A DNA stretch of 64,000 nucleotides from Gemmatirosa kalamazoonensis (GCF_000522985.1 NZ_CP007128.1:310001-374000); one strand, 5' to 3'. Positions 31,996 through 41,616 are shown, counted from the first letter of the stretch. The notes: a model not told the origin generated them from the sequence alone. A program made the numbers and translations.

Positions 31996-32880
31996 TCACG
32001 CCGCGCCCACCTCGCGCGAGAGCGCCTCGACCTCGTCGGCCGACAACTGCAGCGACGCCGCGGCGACGTTCTCGTCGAGGTGCGCGACCTTCGACGTGCC
32101 GGGGATCGGCAGCATCACCGGCGAGCGCTTCAGCAGCCACGCGAGCGCGACCTGCGCCGGCGTCGCGCCTAACCGTTCGGCGGCGCGCGCCAGCGTGCTG
32201 CCGGGCTGCGCGAGCTTGCCGGTGAGCAGCGGGTACCACGGGATGAACCCGATCCCCTCGCGCTGGCAGTACTCGAGCACGTCCTCCGACTGCCGCTCGG
32301 CGAGGTTGTAGCGGTTCTGCACCGTGGCGATCGGCACCACGCGGCGCGCCGCCTCGATCTGCTCCACCGTCACCTCGCTCAGGCCGACGTGGCGCACCTT
32401 CCCCTCCTGCACGAGCTCCGCGAGCAGCCCGAACTGCTCGTCGGCGGGGACGTCCTTGTCCACGCGATGGAGCTGGAACAGATCGATGCGCTCGACCTTG
32501 AGACGCGAGAGACTCCCCTCGCACTCCGCGCGCAGGTACGCCGGATCGCCCTTCGGCGTCCACCTCCCCGGTCCCGGCCGCTCGAGCCCCGCCTTCGTGG
32601 CGATGACGAGCCCCTCGGGATACGGGTGCAGCGCGTCGGCGATAAGCATCTCGCTCACGTGCGGGCCGTACGAGTTCGCCGTGTCGATGAAGTTGACGCC
32701 GAGCTCGGGAAGGCGGCGCAGCACGCGCAGGCATTCCTCCGGATCGGCCGGCATCCCCCAGATGCCGGGCCCGGTGATCTGCATCGCGCCGTAGCCGAGG
32801 CGGTGGATCGGGAGGTCGCCGCCGAGGGCGAAGGTGCCGCTCGCTGCAGCGGTCGGAGTGGTGGGCAACGTGGAAGTCAT
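31996..32880 (-). CDS. Aldo/keto reductase
   Basis: A 294-residue NADPH-dependent reductase with a (beta/alpha)8 barrel. The catalytic tetrad is present in outline: D and Y in [11 protein letters not shown] in IATKAG, and H in LFQLHRVD. The C-terminal [14 protein letters not shown] is the usual cofactor-phosphate loop. Its length and the [10 protein letters not shown] opening match the AKR11/YdbC-like group acting on aldehydes or pyridoxal. It is divergent from the aminotransferase operon with 142 bases between. Confidence 0.92.
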   Translation of the reverse strand: MTSTLPTTPTAAASGTFALGGDLPIHRLGYGAMQITGPGIWGMPADPEECLRVLRRLPELGVNFIDTANSYGPHVSEMLIADALHPYPEGLVIATKAGLERPGPGRWTPKGDPAYLRAECEGSLSRLKVERIDLFQLHRVDKDVPADEQFGLLAELVQEGKVRHVGLSEVTVEQIEAARRVVPIATVQNRYNLAERQSEDVLEYCQREGIGFIPWYPLLTGKLAQPGSTLARAAERLGATPAQVALAWLLKRSPVMLPIPGTSKVAHLDENVAAASLQLSADEVEALSREVGAA

Positions 32881-33022
32881 ACCCGTCGGTTGGGCAAGGC
32901 GCGCGCCGGCCGGACTTCGTACACGAAAACAACTATTGCGTGGCGCATTGCATTCGTGGACGGGATCGGACAGCGTGCGAGACGAGGATCGTCATCCACC
33001 GTGTCCCCAGGCCCACCACACG

Positions 33023-34273
33023 ATGCCTTCCCACGTCCTCGACCACATCTCGCTCGGCAAGATCGTCCAGATCCGCGAACGTCTGCTCGACGCGCAGGCC
33101 GCCGGCGCGAAGGTGTACCGCTTCGAGTCCGGCGACCCGAGCTTCTCCGTCGCGCCGCACATCCTCGCCGCGCTGAACGACGCCGCGGCGCGCGGGCAGA
33201 CGCACTACGTCGCCACCTCCGGCATCCCCGCGCTGCGCGCGGCGATCCGTCGGAAGCTCGAGCGCGTGAACGACATCCCGCTCGCGAGCGACGACGCGGT
33301 GTTCGTGACCAACGGCGCGATGCACGGGCTGTTCGTCACGTTCGAGGCGCTGCTCGATCCGGGCGACGAGGTGATCCTGCCGGATCCGATGTGGACCGAG
33401 GTCGCGGAGCACGTGCGCCTCGCCGGCGGCTACGCGGTCGGCGTGCCGCTGCACGAGGGCGACGGCTACGTGTACGATCCCGACGCCGTCGCGCGCCACG
33501 TGACGCAGCGCACGAAGGCGATCTTCGTGAACACGCCGCACAATCCGACGGGCGCGGTGCTCGATCGCGAGCGGCTGCGCGCGATCCTCGAGATCGCCGA
33601 CCGCAAGGGGCTGTGGGTCGTGAGCGACGAGGCGTACGAGGACGTCATCTATCCGCCGAACGCGCACCACTCCGCCGCCGCCGTCGCGCGCACGGTGTCG
33701 CGCGACCTCGCCGAGCGCGTGGTGAGCGTGTTCTCGTTCTCGAAGAGCCACGCCATGAGCGGCCTGCGCGTCGGCTACGTCGCGACGCCGAGCGCGCAGC
33801 TGCAGGAGCGGCTGCCGAAGGTGCTCCGCTGCTCGATCAACGGCGTGAACTCCGTCGCGCAGTGGGCCGCCACCGCCGCGCTCGAGGGTCCGCGCGACCA
33901 TCTGGAGGCGATGCGCGCCGAGTATCTCGTGCGGCGCGACATCCTGCTGGGCGCGCTCAAGGGCATCGACGGCGTGCGCCCGTTCACACCGCAGGGCGCG
34001 TTCTACCTCTGGGTCGCGCTCGACCCGTCGGTGTACCGCCGGCTCGGCGTCGGCGACGCGAACGAGCTGTCCGACACGCTCGCGTCGTTAGGCGTCGGCT
34101 CGGCACCGGGCGAGGCGTTCGGCGAGCACGCGAAGGACGCGATCCGCTTCGCGTACTCGTGTGACACGACGATGGTGCGCGAGGGATCGGCGGTGCTGCG
34201 CGCGCTGCTCACCGGCGAGCGTCCGCTGAAGCCGAGCGCCGACCGCGGGGCGGTCGCGGCGACGGCGGGATGA
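33023..34273 (+). CDS. PLP-dependent class I aminotransferase
   Basis: A 416-residue fold-type I aminotransferase. The cofactor lysine is in SFSKSHAMSGLRVGY, the NPTG loop is VNTPHNPTGA, and the Asp binding the pyridine nitrogen is in VVSDEAYED. A long frame upstream is shadow sequence; ATG 33023 gives a proper N-terminus. It overlaps the methyltransferase gene by four bases (ATGA), with an omega-amidase third. Pairing of an aminotransferase with an omega-amidase is known for methionine or glutamine transamination (YbdL/YafV type), which suggests a 2-oxo acid plus glutamine reaction. Confidence 0.92.
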   Translation: MPSHVLDHISLGKIVQIRERLLDAQAAGAKVYRFESGDPSFSVAPHILAALNDAAARGQTHYVATSGIPALRAAIRRKLERVNDIPLASDDAVFVTNGAMHGLFVTFEALLDPGDEVILPDPMWTEVAEHVRLAGGYAVGVPLHEGDGYVYDPDAVARHVTQRTKAIFVNTPHNPTGAVLDRERLRAILEIADRKGLWVVSDEAYEDVIYPPNAHHSAAAVARTVSRDLAERVVSVFSFSKSHAMSGLRVGYVATPSAQLQERLPKVLRCSINGVNSVAQWAATAALEGPRDHLEAMRAEYLVRRDILLGALKGIDGVRPFTPQGAFYLWVALDPSVYRRLGVGDANELSDTLASLGVGSAPGEAFGEHAKDAIRFAYSCDTTMVREGSAVLRALLTGERPLKPSADRGAVAATAG

Positions 34274-35064
34274 CCGCGGGCGGGGCCTACGACGTCGTCC
34301 CGGAGGTCGGAGCCCTCTACGACGCCGTCCCCGCATACGGTGCGCGACGCGACGTCGCGTTCTACGTCGAGGAGGCGACGCGCGGCGGTGGGCCGGTGCT
34401 GGAGCTCGGCTGCGGCACCGGCCGCATCACACTGCCGATCGCGCGCGCCGGCGTCGCCGTCGCGGGGCTCGACGCGTCGGAGGGGATGCTCGCGCGCTGC
34501 CGGACGAAGCTCGACGCGGAGCCCGGCGCGGTCCGCGAGCGCGTCACGCTCCACCGCGCCGACGCGCGGGACTTCTCGTTAGGCACCACGTTCGCGCTCG
34601 CCATCGCGCCGTTCCGCATCCTGCAGCATCTCGTCGGCGTCGACGACCAGCTCCGGTGCCTGGCGAGCGTGGCGCGTCACGTCGTGCCGGGCGGCCGGCT
34701 CGTGCTCGACGTCTTCAACCCGAGCTTCGCCGCGCTGACGCGGGACCGCGCCGCCGAGCAGGAGGACACGACGGTGACGCTCCCCGACGGCCGCGTCCTG
34801 CGGCGCACGGTGCGCATCCCGCGCGTCCGGTGGACCGAGCAGGTGAGCGAGACGGAGCTGATATACTACGTGGGCGCGCCCGGCGACCCGCCGCGGCGGG
34901 TCGTGCAGGCGTTCGACATGCGCTGGTACGTCCGCGCGGAGCTGGTCCACCTGCTCGCCCGCACGGGCTTCGCCGTGCGCGAGATCCTCGGCGACTTCGA
35001 CCGGTCGCCGCTCACCGACGGCGCGCCCGAGATGATCGTGCGCGCCGAGCGCCTAACGACGTGA
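34270..35064 (+). CDS. Class I SAM-dependent methyltransferase
   Basis: A 264-residue enzyme with the SAM-binding motif I LELGCGTGRI, motif II GLDASEGML and a later VPGGRLVLDVFNP. The C-terminal half (MRWYVRAELVHLLARTGF) is typical of small-molecule methyltransferases. It is translationally coupled to the aminotransferase and followed by the amidase after 10 bases. The acceptor is unknown; the operon suggests an amino- or oxo-acid. Confidence 0.9.
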   Translation: MTAGGAYDVVPEVGALYDAVPAYGARRDVAFYVEEATRGGGPVLELGCGTGRITLPIARAGVAVAGLDASEGMLARCRTKLDAEPGAVRERVTLHRADARDFSLGTTFALAIAPFRILQHLVGVDDQLRCLASVARHVVPGGRLVLDVFNPSFAALTRDRAAEQEDTTVTLPDGRVLRRTVRIPRVRWTEQVSETELIYYVGAPGDPPRRVVQAFDMRWYVRAELVHLLARTGFAVREILGDFDRSPLTDGAPEMIVRAERLTT

Positions 35065-35074
35065 CGGGGGAGAG

Positions 35075-35881
35075 ATGAGCGAGACCACGCTGCGCATCGC
35101 GCTCGTGCAGATGGCGGTGGCGGACGGCGCGCCGGAGCGCAACGTCGCGCGCGCCGAATCGCTCGTCGGCGACGCAGGGCCGGCCGACCTGTACCTGCTG
35201 CCCGAGCTGTGGACGACCGGCTACGCGCACGGTACGTGGCGCGACGTCGCGCGTCGGCACACGCCGGCCGCGGTGGCCGCGATGCAGCGCCTCGCCGACG
35301 CTCGAAACGCGTGGGTGGGCGGCAGCGTGATCACCGAGACGGCGAGCGGCGCGCTCGCGAACCGGCTGTGGCTCGCGCAGCCCGACGGACGTGCGCCCGT
35401 GTGCTACGACAAGGCGCACCTGTTCGCGGCGATGGACGAGCCGAAGCATCTGACCGGCGGCGCGCAGCGCGTGCGCGCATGCATCGGCGACGGCGCGCGC
35501 GCGATCGACTCGGCGCTCAGCATCTGCTTCGACCTGCGCTTCCCCGAGCAGTACCGCCGCGACGCCGTCGACGGTGCGCAGCTGTTCGTGGTGTCGTCGG
35601 AGTGGCCGCATCCGCGCGGCGAGGCGCTGCGACTGTTCGCGCGCGCACGTGCCGCCGAGAACCAGGCCTACCTCGCGCTCTGCAACCGCGTCGGCCCGGC
35701 CGCCGACGGCGCCGTGTTCTGCGGCGGCTCGTGCCTCGTCGCGCCGAACGGCGAGGTGCTCGTCGACGCGGGCGACTCCGACGAGACGGTCGTGGTGGGA
35801 GAGGTCGACCGCGCGGTCGTCGACCGGTACCGGGCGGAGTTCCCGGTCGTGCCGCTGCGCGTGGAGGGCGTCGACTACTGA
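35075..35881 (+). CDS. Carbon-nitrogen hydrolase, probable omega-amidase
   Basis: A 268-residue nitrilase-superfamily enzyme. The Glu-Lys-Cys triad is visible: E in LPELWTTGYA, K in CYDKAHLF and C in SICFDLRFPEQYR. The short length and the CFDLRFPE motif match YafV/NIT2 omega-amidases, which hydrolyse 2-oxoglutaramate or 2-oxosuccinamate made by glutamine transaminases. This fits the first gene of the operon. A GGGGAGAG ribosome binding site precedes the ATG. Confidence 0.9.
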   Translation: MSETTLRIALVQMAVADGAPERNVARAESLVGDAGPADLYLLPELWTTGYAHGTWRDVARRHTPAAVAAMQRLADARNAWVGGSVITETASGALANRLWLAQPDGRAPVCYDKAHLFAAMDEPKHLTGGAQRVRACIGDGARAIDSALSICFDLRFPEQYRRDAVDGAQLFVVSSEWPHPRGEALRLFARARAAENQAYLALCNRVGPAADGAVFCGGSCLVAPNGEVLVDAGDSDETVVVGEVDRAVVDRYRAEFPVVPLRVEGVDY

Positions 35882-35885
35882 GTGG

Positions 35886-36104
35886 CACGCGGAGCCGTGG
35901 AACGGCATTGAACCGCAGAGGACGCAGAGGGCCGCAGAGAACGTCAACAGCAAAGACCTGGGGATGAAAGGATCCCAGGATCCCTCAGGATCCTTTCATC
36001 CCCAGATCGCTTGCTGTTCGAAGAGGCAGTCCTCTGCGGCCCTCTGCGTCCTCTGCGGTTCAATTCAAAGGACCCGTTCTCCGCGTGCTCCGCGGCTCCG
36101 CGTG
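35886..36104 (+). terminator. Three-layer nested palindrome after the amidase
   Basis: From outside in: CACGCGGAGCCG (35886-35897) with 36093-36104; a perfect 33-bp CAGAGG-family stem (35907-35939 with 36032-36064); AACAGCAA (35946-35953) with 36011-36018; and an 18-bp stem CTGGGGATGAAAGGATCC (35958-35975) with 35988-36005. It begins 4 bases after the stop and fills most of the 287-base gap. Confidence 0.85.
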
Positions 36105-36168
36105 AGCCTTCTGGGAACCATTCTCGCCTGCCCGGCATTCAGGCAGCGTCGCCTCCGAGGAAGCCGCC

Positions 36169-36912
36169 ATGCCTGAGACGCGGGTCCGCCACCACTGGGT
36201 CGTCAGAGTCACGCACTGGGCCGCCGCGCTCGCGGTCGGCCTCATGATCACGTCCGGGCTGCGCATCTTCAACGCGTATCCCGCGTTCCACCGCAAGGGG
36301 CAGACGTTCTGCTGCTACCCGTTCGAGGGGCACCCCATCCCGAAGTGGCTCACGTTCGGCGGCTGGCTGGCGGGCGCGCGGCACTGGCACTTCGCGGCGA
36401 TGTGGCTGCTCGTCGCCGCGGGCGTCACGTACGTGATCTTCAACTTCCTGCACGGCGACTGGCGCGACCTCGTGCCGCGGCGCGGCGACGGCCGGCGCGC
36501 GGTGGAGATGATCCGCTTCTACCTCGGCCTGCGCCGCGACCACCCGCGGCAGGGGAAGCACAACACGCTGCAGAAGCTCACGTACTTCACGCTGCCCGTC
36601 GTCACCGCGCTCGTCGTGCTCTCCGGGCTCGCGATCTGGAAGCCGGTGTCGTTAGGCTGGCTCACGAGCCTGTTCGGCGGCTACGTGTGGGCGCGCTACT
36701 GGCACTTCGTCGGCATGGTGCTCGTCGCGCTGCTCGCGGTGGGGCACGTCTTCATGGTGCTCGCGGTGGACCCGTACGCGCTGCGGTCGATGACGACGGG
36801 CGGCTACGACGAGCGGCTGTCGCCGGAGTCGCGCAACGCGCGGCCGTTCCACCACCTGCTGCCGAAGTGGGCGGGCACGCGCCCGGCGCCCGACATGGAG
36901 AAGGCATCGTGA
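36169..36912 (+). CDS. b-type cytochrome (b561/Ni-hydrogenase-like)
   Basis: A 247-residue membrane protein with four helices. It begins VRHHWVVRVTHWAAAL, the usual first helix of the cytochrome b561/NiFe-hydrogenase b family, and has ARHWHFAAMWLL, a KLTYFTLPVV helix, and ARYWHFVGMVLVALL with GHVFM, which supply haem-ligand histidines. It would move electrons between the quinone pool and a periplasmic enzyme. It overlaps the next gene by four bases, so the pair acts together. Confidence 0.9.
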   Translation: MPETRVRHHWVVRVTHWAAALAVGLMITSGLRIFNAYPAFHRKGQTFCCYPFEGHPIPKWLTFGGWLAGARHWHFAAMWLLVAAGVTYVIFNFLHGDWRDLVPRRGDGRRAVEMIRFYLGLRRDHPRQGKHNTLQKLTYFTLPVVTALVVLSGLAIWKPVSLGWLTSLFGGYVWARYWHFVGMVLVALLAVGHVFMVLAVDPYALRSMTTGGYDERLSPESRNARPFHHLLPKWAGTRPAPDMEKAS

Positions 36913-37712
36913 GCCGCGACCTGCGCATCCTCGCCGCGCAGCTCGTCGACCGCGCGGCGCACCGTCTGGAGACCGAGGCCTCGCTCGACCGCCGCGCGTT
37001 CCTCGCGCGCGGCACGTCGCTCGCCGCGGCGCTCGCCGGCGCGGCGCTCGCCGCGTGCGACTCGCAGGGCCCGCGCGCCGCGCAGCGGCTGCTGCGCTTC
37101 GCCGAGCGAAAGAACGAGGGCGTGGAGCGGTGGCTGCTGCGCCACACCGCGATGGACCACGCCCGCCGCGGCGCGCACGCCGCCGGGATGGCGTTCCCGT
37201 CGTACCACGTCGCGCGCGCCGTGCCGACGTGGGACGCGGCGGCACGCGGCCCGTGGGCGCTCGAGGTGTCGGGGCTCGTGCGCACGCCGCTCCGCCTGTC
37301 GCTCGAGCAGCTCGTCGCGCTGCCGCAGACGCAGCAGCGCGTGAACCACTACTGCGTGGAAGGATGGAACGCGGTGGCGACGTTCTGGGGCGTGCGGCTG
37401 CGCGAGCTCGCGCGGCTCGCCGGTGCGCTGCCCAACGCGCAGTACGTCGACTTCCAGAGCTTCGACGTCGACGGCGACACGCCGTACCACGAGAGCTGGG
37501 ACGTCGAGAGCGCGACCCATCCGCAGACGCTCGTCGTCTACGCGAAGGACGGGCAGTTCCTCTCCCCGGCCTACGGCGCGCCGGCGCGCGTGCACTCGCC
37601 GATCAAGCTCGGTTACAAGAACACGAAGTACCTGACGCGCGTCGTGTTCATGGCCCAGCGCAACGGCGGCTACTGGACGGACGCGGGCTACGAGTGGTAC
37701 GGAGGGACGTGA
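36909..37712 (+). CDS. Tat-exported molybdopterin oxidoreductase (sulfite-oxidase fold)
   Basis: A 267-residue protein starting at GTG 36909 inside the previous stop. The N-terminus has a Tat-like RRAFLARG followed by a hydrophobic stretch and LAAC, so it may also be a lipoprotein. The central NHYCVEGWNAV carries the cysteine that ligates molybdenum in the YedY/sulfite-oxidase family, and ends with a SPIKLGYKNTKYL segment. Electrons would go to the b-type cytochrome upstream. Substrate is not evident: YedY-like enzymes repair oxidised methionine, others oxidise sulfite. Its 3' end overlaps the convergent kinase gene by 25 bases. Confidence 0.9.
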   Translation: MSRDLRILAAQLVDRAAHRLETEASLDRRAFLARGTSLAAALAGAALAACDSQGPRAAQRLLRFAERKNEGVERWLLRHTAMDHARRGAHAAGMAFPSYHVARAVPTWDAAARGPWALEVSGLVRTPLRLSLEQLVALPQTQQRVNHYCVEGWNAVATFWGVRLRELARLAGALPNAQYVDFQSFDVDGDTPYHESWDVESATHPQTLVVYAKDGQFLSPAYGAPARVHSPIKLGYKNTKYLTRVVFMAQRNGGYWTDAGYEWYGGT

Positions 37713-40054
37713 GTGCGGAGTGCCGCCTCTTTCACGGCGGCCACCAGCGTCTCCGCCGTGAACGGCTTCACGATGATGTGCTGGCCGTCGCGCACGAGGT
37801 GCTGTGAGAGCAGGTCGTCGGTCGTGTAGCCCGACATGTAGAGCACCGGCAGGTCGGGGAAGCGCGCCGCGATGCGGTCGCCGAGCTCGCGGCCGCCGAG
37901 GCCCGGCATCTGGACGTCGGTGAGCACGACGTGCGGCAGCGTACCGCGCGTCGCGTCGGTGGCGAGCAGCGCGAGCGCGGACTCGGCGCCGTCGGCGGTC
38001 GTCACCGCGAAGCCGCCCTGCTTCAGGATGCGCTGGGTGATGCGCCGCACCGCCGGCTCGTCGTCGACCACGAGCACGCGATGGCCCCCGGCCGTGGTCG
38101 GCGCGCCGGCGGGATCGGCGGGTGGCGCCGGCTCGGGCGCGAGCTGCGGGAAGTAGATCACGAACGTCGTCCCCTCGCCGGGGCGCGACGCCACGGTGAG
38201 GTGGCCCCCCGACTGCTGCACGATGCCGTAGACCGTCGCCAGGCCGAGGCCCGTGCCGCGTCCGCGCGGCTTCGTCGTGAAGAACGGCTCGAAGATGCGC
38301 GCGAGCGTCGCCTCGCTCATGCCGACCCCCGTGTCGCGCACCGTCAGCATGCTGTACGTGCCCGGTGGCACCACGCCGTGGACGTGCGGCGTGCCCCGCG
38401 TGAGCGTCACGGCCGTCGTCTCGATCGTCAGCGTGCCGCCGTCGGGCATCGCGTCGCGCGCGTTCACGGCGAGGTTGATGAGCAGCTGCGAGAGCTGCGT
38501 CGCGTCGGCGCGGATGCCGCCGGCGTCGGGGCAGAGCCGGATCTCCAGACGCACCTGCGGGCCCACCGCCTGCTCGAGCAGCCGCTGGATCGCCGGCACG
38601 GCGGCGCTCAGCTCCACGCGCGCCGGACGCAGCACCTGCCGGCGGCTGAACGCGAGGATCTGCCGCGTCAGGCCCTCCGCGCGATCGGCCGCGGCGACGA
38701 TGTCGCCTAACGCCTCGCGCGCCGCGTCGTCGGCGGGCAGATCGGCCAGCACGGCGTCCGCGTTGCCGCGGATCACCATGAGGAAGTTGTTGAAGTCGTG
38801 CGCCATCGAGCCGGCGAACTGACCGAGCGCCTCCATCTTCTGCGCCTGGCGCAGCTGCTCCTCCGCCTCGCGCCGCGCCGTGATGTCGCGCGCCACCCAG
38901 AGCACGGTGCCGTCGCCGAGGGGCGAGCACGTGGCGGCGAACCACGTACGGCCGCGGGGCACGTCGAGCGCGTACTCCAGCGTCGCCGGCGCACCGGAGA
39001 CGAGCGCGGCGTGCACCACGCCGAGCACCGCCTCGGCGACGTCGCGCGGCAGCACGTCGTGCACCTTACGGCCGATGAGCGTCTCGGGCGGCGCGATGTA
39101 CAGCTCGTAGCACGCCGGCACGGCGCGCAGGTACGTGCCCTCGGCGTCGAGCACGAGGACGACGTCGGCGAGCGCGCCGAGCAGCGTCCGCAGCTCGCGC
39201 TCGCGCGCGGCCAGCTCCGCCTCGGCGCGCTTGCGCTCGCGCAGATCGCGCATGACCGCGGTGAAGCGTGGCACCTCGTCGGTGCCGCCGATGCCGGGAT
39301 GCGGCACGATCACCATCGACACCGGGATGCGCTCGCCGGTCAACGAGAGCAGCTCGCCCTCGCCCGTCCACGTCTCGCCGCGCTCCACGGCCGGGAACGC
39401 CTCGCGCAGCAGCAGCGCGATGGTCTCCGGCGGATGGAGATGCGGCGCGAGAATCGTCGACAGATCGTCGCTCGGCGCGATGCCGACGAGTCGGCGACCG
39501 GCGTCGTTCAGGAACAGGATGCGGCCGTCGTGGGAGCTCATCCCGACGAAGTCGGGGGTCGCCTCCATCGTCTTCGCGAGTCGCGCGCGCATCGCCTCGG
39601 CGCGGCGGTCGGCCGTGACGTCGCGGTAGGCGGCGCGCGTGCCGACGCAGATCCGGCGGCCCGGCATCGCGGGATCGTCGACCATGATCGGGACGGCGCG
39701 GCCGCGGCAGACGACGCGGTGACCGTCCTTCGCCACGAGCACCGCCTCGAACTCCTCGATCGTCTCGCCGGTCACGAGGCGCCGCCCGACGTCCATGTAG
39801 CGCCCGCGGTCCTCCGGGGCGACGAGATCGGGCGCCGACAGCGACGCGGCCTCGTCGGCCGTGTACCCGAGCGTGCGCTGCCAGGCGCGGTTCACGAACG
39901 TCAGCCGCCCGTCGGGGGTGGCGGCGCAGACGAGATCGGTGCTGGCGTCGAGCAGCTCGCGGAGCATCCGCACGTCATCGGCCTCGGTCACGGGCGCGAG
40001 GCCCGGTACGGCGACGCGACGCGACTCGATCAGGAGCGAACCGGAGATCGACAT
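37688..40054 (-). CDS. Soluble PAS-rich hybrid histidine kinase
   Basis: A 788-residue sensor with no membrane helices. Three PAS domains are readable (around residues 30-140, 155-270, 285-400), each opening like STDLVCAATPDGRLTFVN. The HisKA box is AHDFNNFLMVIRG (phospho-accepting His), the ATPase domain has NLAVNARDAM and GTGLGLATVYG, and a C-terminal receiver has VVDDEPAV, the phospho-Asp in VVLTDVQMPG, and a terminal Lys in VKPFT. This is the NtrB-like class with FNN. No separate regulator is adjacent. Confidence 0.92.
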   Translation of the reverse strand: MSISGSLLIESRRVAVPGLAPVTEADDVRMLRELLDASTDLVCAATPDGRLTFVNRAWQRTLGYTADEAASLSAPDLVAPEDRGRYMDVGRRLVTGETIEEFEAVLVAKDGHRVVCRGRAVPIMVDDPAMPGRRICVGTRAAYRDVTADRRAEAMRARLAKTMEATPDFVGMSSHDGRILFLNDAGRRLVGIAPSDDLSTILAPHLHPPETIALLLREAFPAVERGETWTGEGELLSLTGERIPVSMVIVPHPGIGGTDEVPRFTAVMRDLRERKRAEAELAARERELRTLLGALADVVLVLDAEGTYLRAVPACYELYIAPPETLIGRKVHDVLPRDVAEAVLGVVHAALVSGAPATLEYALDVPRGRTWFAATCSPLGDGTVLWVARDITARREAEEQLRQAQKMEALGQFAGSMAHDFNNFLMVIRGNADAVLADLPADDAAREALGDIVAAADRAEGLTRQILAFSRRQVLRPARVELSAAVPAIQRLLEQAVGPQVRLEIRLCPDAGGIRADATQLSQLLINLAVNARDAMPDGGTLTIETTAVTLTRGTPHVHGVVPPGTYSMLTVRDTGVGMSEATLARIFEPFFTTKPRGRGTGLGLATVYGIVQQSGGHLTVASRPGEGTTFVIYFPQLAPEPAPPADPAGAPTTAGGHRVLVVDDEPAVRRITQRILKQGGFAVTTADGAESALALLATDATRGTLPHVVLTDVQMPGLGGRELGDRIAARFPDLPVLYMSGYTTDDLLSQHLVRDGQHIIVKPFTAETLVAAVKEAALRTHVPPYHS

Positions 40055-40137
40055 CGGAGGGCGCGGAAGGGGCGGGGTCGCGTCGGGCGGGGGAGACGCG
40101 ACCGGTGAGAGACGAGCGATCGCTGGCGTCGTAACGG

Positions 40138-41559
40138 TTACGGGTGCGTCACGTTAGGCCGATCGAGCTCGCGGATCGTGGCGGCCGATGCGGGGCGCGA
40201 CCGGCGCAGCCGCGCCGAGACGGCCTCTGCCTCGCGCAGCGCGCGGAGCACGTTGCCGCTCGCGAGCTTCGCGAGGTCGGCGTCGGACCAGCCACGGCGA
40301 GCGAGCTCGACGAACAGCATCGGATACGACGTCACGTCGGTCATCCCTTCGGGCCAGTCGGAGTTGCCGTCGTAGTCGCCGCCGAGCCCCACGTGGTCGA
40401 TGCCCGCGACCTTGCGCACGTGCTCGACGTGGTCGGCGACGTCCTTCACCGTCGTCTTCGGCTCCGGGTGCGAGGCTTCCCACTCACGCACCGCGGCGCG
40501 CGCCGCCGCCGTGTCGCCGTTCGCCCGCCGGCGCGCGTCGGCGACCGCCGCCTCGCGCGTCTTCTGCCAGTCGTAGACGGCCTGCGAGATGAAGCTCGGG
40601 ACGAACGTCACCATCACCACGCCGCCGTTCTTCGGCAGCCGCGCGAGGATGGAGTCGGGGACGTCGCGCGGGTGGTCGGCGATCGCGCGCGCGGAGGAGT
40701 GCGAGAAGATGACCGGCGCCTCCGTGACGTCAAGCGCGGAGCTCATCGTTCCCGGCGACGTGTGCGAGAGGTCGACGAGCATGCCGAGGCGATTCATCTC
40801 GCGCACGACCTCGCGGCCGAACGGCGTGAGCCCGCCGTGCTTCGCGGTGTCGAGCGCCGCGTCCGCCCAGTCGAGCGTCACGTTGTGCGTGAGCGTCATG
40901 TAGCGCACGCCGAGGTCGTAGTACGTGCGGAGGAGCGAGAGCGAGTTGTCGATCGCGTGCCCGCCCTCCATACCGAGGAACGACGGGATCTTGCCGGCGC
41001 GGAACGCGGGCATGACGTCGGCCGCCTTCGTCGCGAGCACCATCTTGTCCGGGTAGCGCGCGATGATGCGCCGCGCGACGTCGATCTGCTCGAGCTGCAC
41101 GGCAGCGTACCCGGGCCGGTCGGTCACCGCGCCGTCGCGCGCGTACGCGGGGTCGGTCGGCTCGCCGGGGATGTAGACGGACCAGAACTGCCCGGCGAGG
41201 TGTCCCTGGGCCATGCGCGCGAAGTCCGTCTGGCCGGTGGTGTGCTGGCGCAGGTCGTAGCCCTCGACGTCGAGCGTGCCGTGCTTCCCTGCCCGGTCGC
41301 CGGCCTCGCGGATGGCCCACGGGAGGTCGTTGTGCCCGTCGATGAGCGGCGTGGACTTCAGCAGCCGCTCGACGCGGGCGCGGAGCGCGGCATCGGACGG
41401 CTGGGCGGCGGGCTGGGCGTCGGCGGCGGTGGCCACGAGAGCGGCGGCGAGCAGGAGCCGCGCGGCGAGGGGGGGGCGGGTCGCATGGCGGTCGGTGGGG
41501 GGAGACGCGGACGAACGTCGAAAGGTACACGCGGGGACCGCGTTCGATGGGGCGCGCAT
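40138..41559 (-). CDS. Exported M19 renal-dipeptidase-like enzyme
   Basis: A 473-residue metallopeptidase. ATG 41559 gives a long N-terminus before the hydrophobic LAARLLLAAALVATAADA signal. Zinc ligands are visible: H and D in LIDGHNDLPWA, E in SFLGMEGGHA, and H in VDLSHTSPG and FSHSSAR, plus D in GLGGDYDG. The family cleaves dipeptides including some beta-lactams, in the periplasm. The gene is closed by no strong hairpin; its divergent partner is the PadR gene, 84 bases away. Confidence 0.92.
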   Translation of the reverse strand: MRAPSNAVPACTFRRSSASPPTDRHATRPPLAARLLLAAALVATAADAQPAAQPSDAALRARVERLLKSTPLIDGHNDLPWAIREAGDRAGKHGTLDVEGYDLRQHTTGQTDFARMAQGHLAGQFWSVYIPGEPTDPAYARDGAVTDRPGYAAVQLEQIDVARRIIARYPDKMVLATKAADVMPAFRAGKIPSFLGMEGGHAIDNSLSLLRTYYDLGVRYMTLTHNVTLDWADAALDTAKHGGLTPFGREVVREMNRLGMLVDLSHTSPGTMSSALDVTEAPVIFSHSSARAIADHPRDVPDSILARLPKNGGVVMVTFVPSFISQAVYDWQKTREAAVADARRRANGDTAAARAAVREWEASHPEPKTTVKDVADHVEHVRKVAGIDHVGLGGDYDGNSDWPEGMTDVTSYPMLFVELARRGWSDADLAKLASGNVLRALREAEAVSARLRRSRPASAATIRELDRPNVTHP

Positions 41560-41616
41560 CCGTTCGTCCCTCCGCGCTGTCGGATGTCTTGACGGCGCGG
41601 GGAGCGGGGCGCATGG

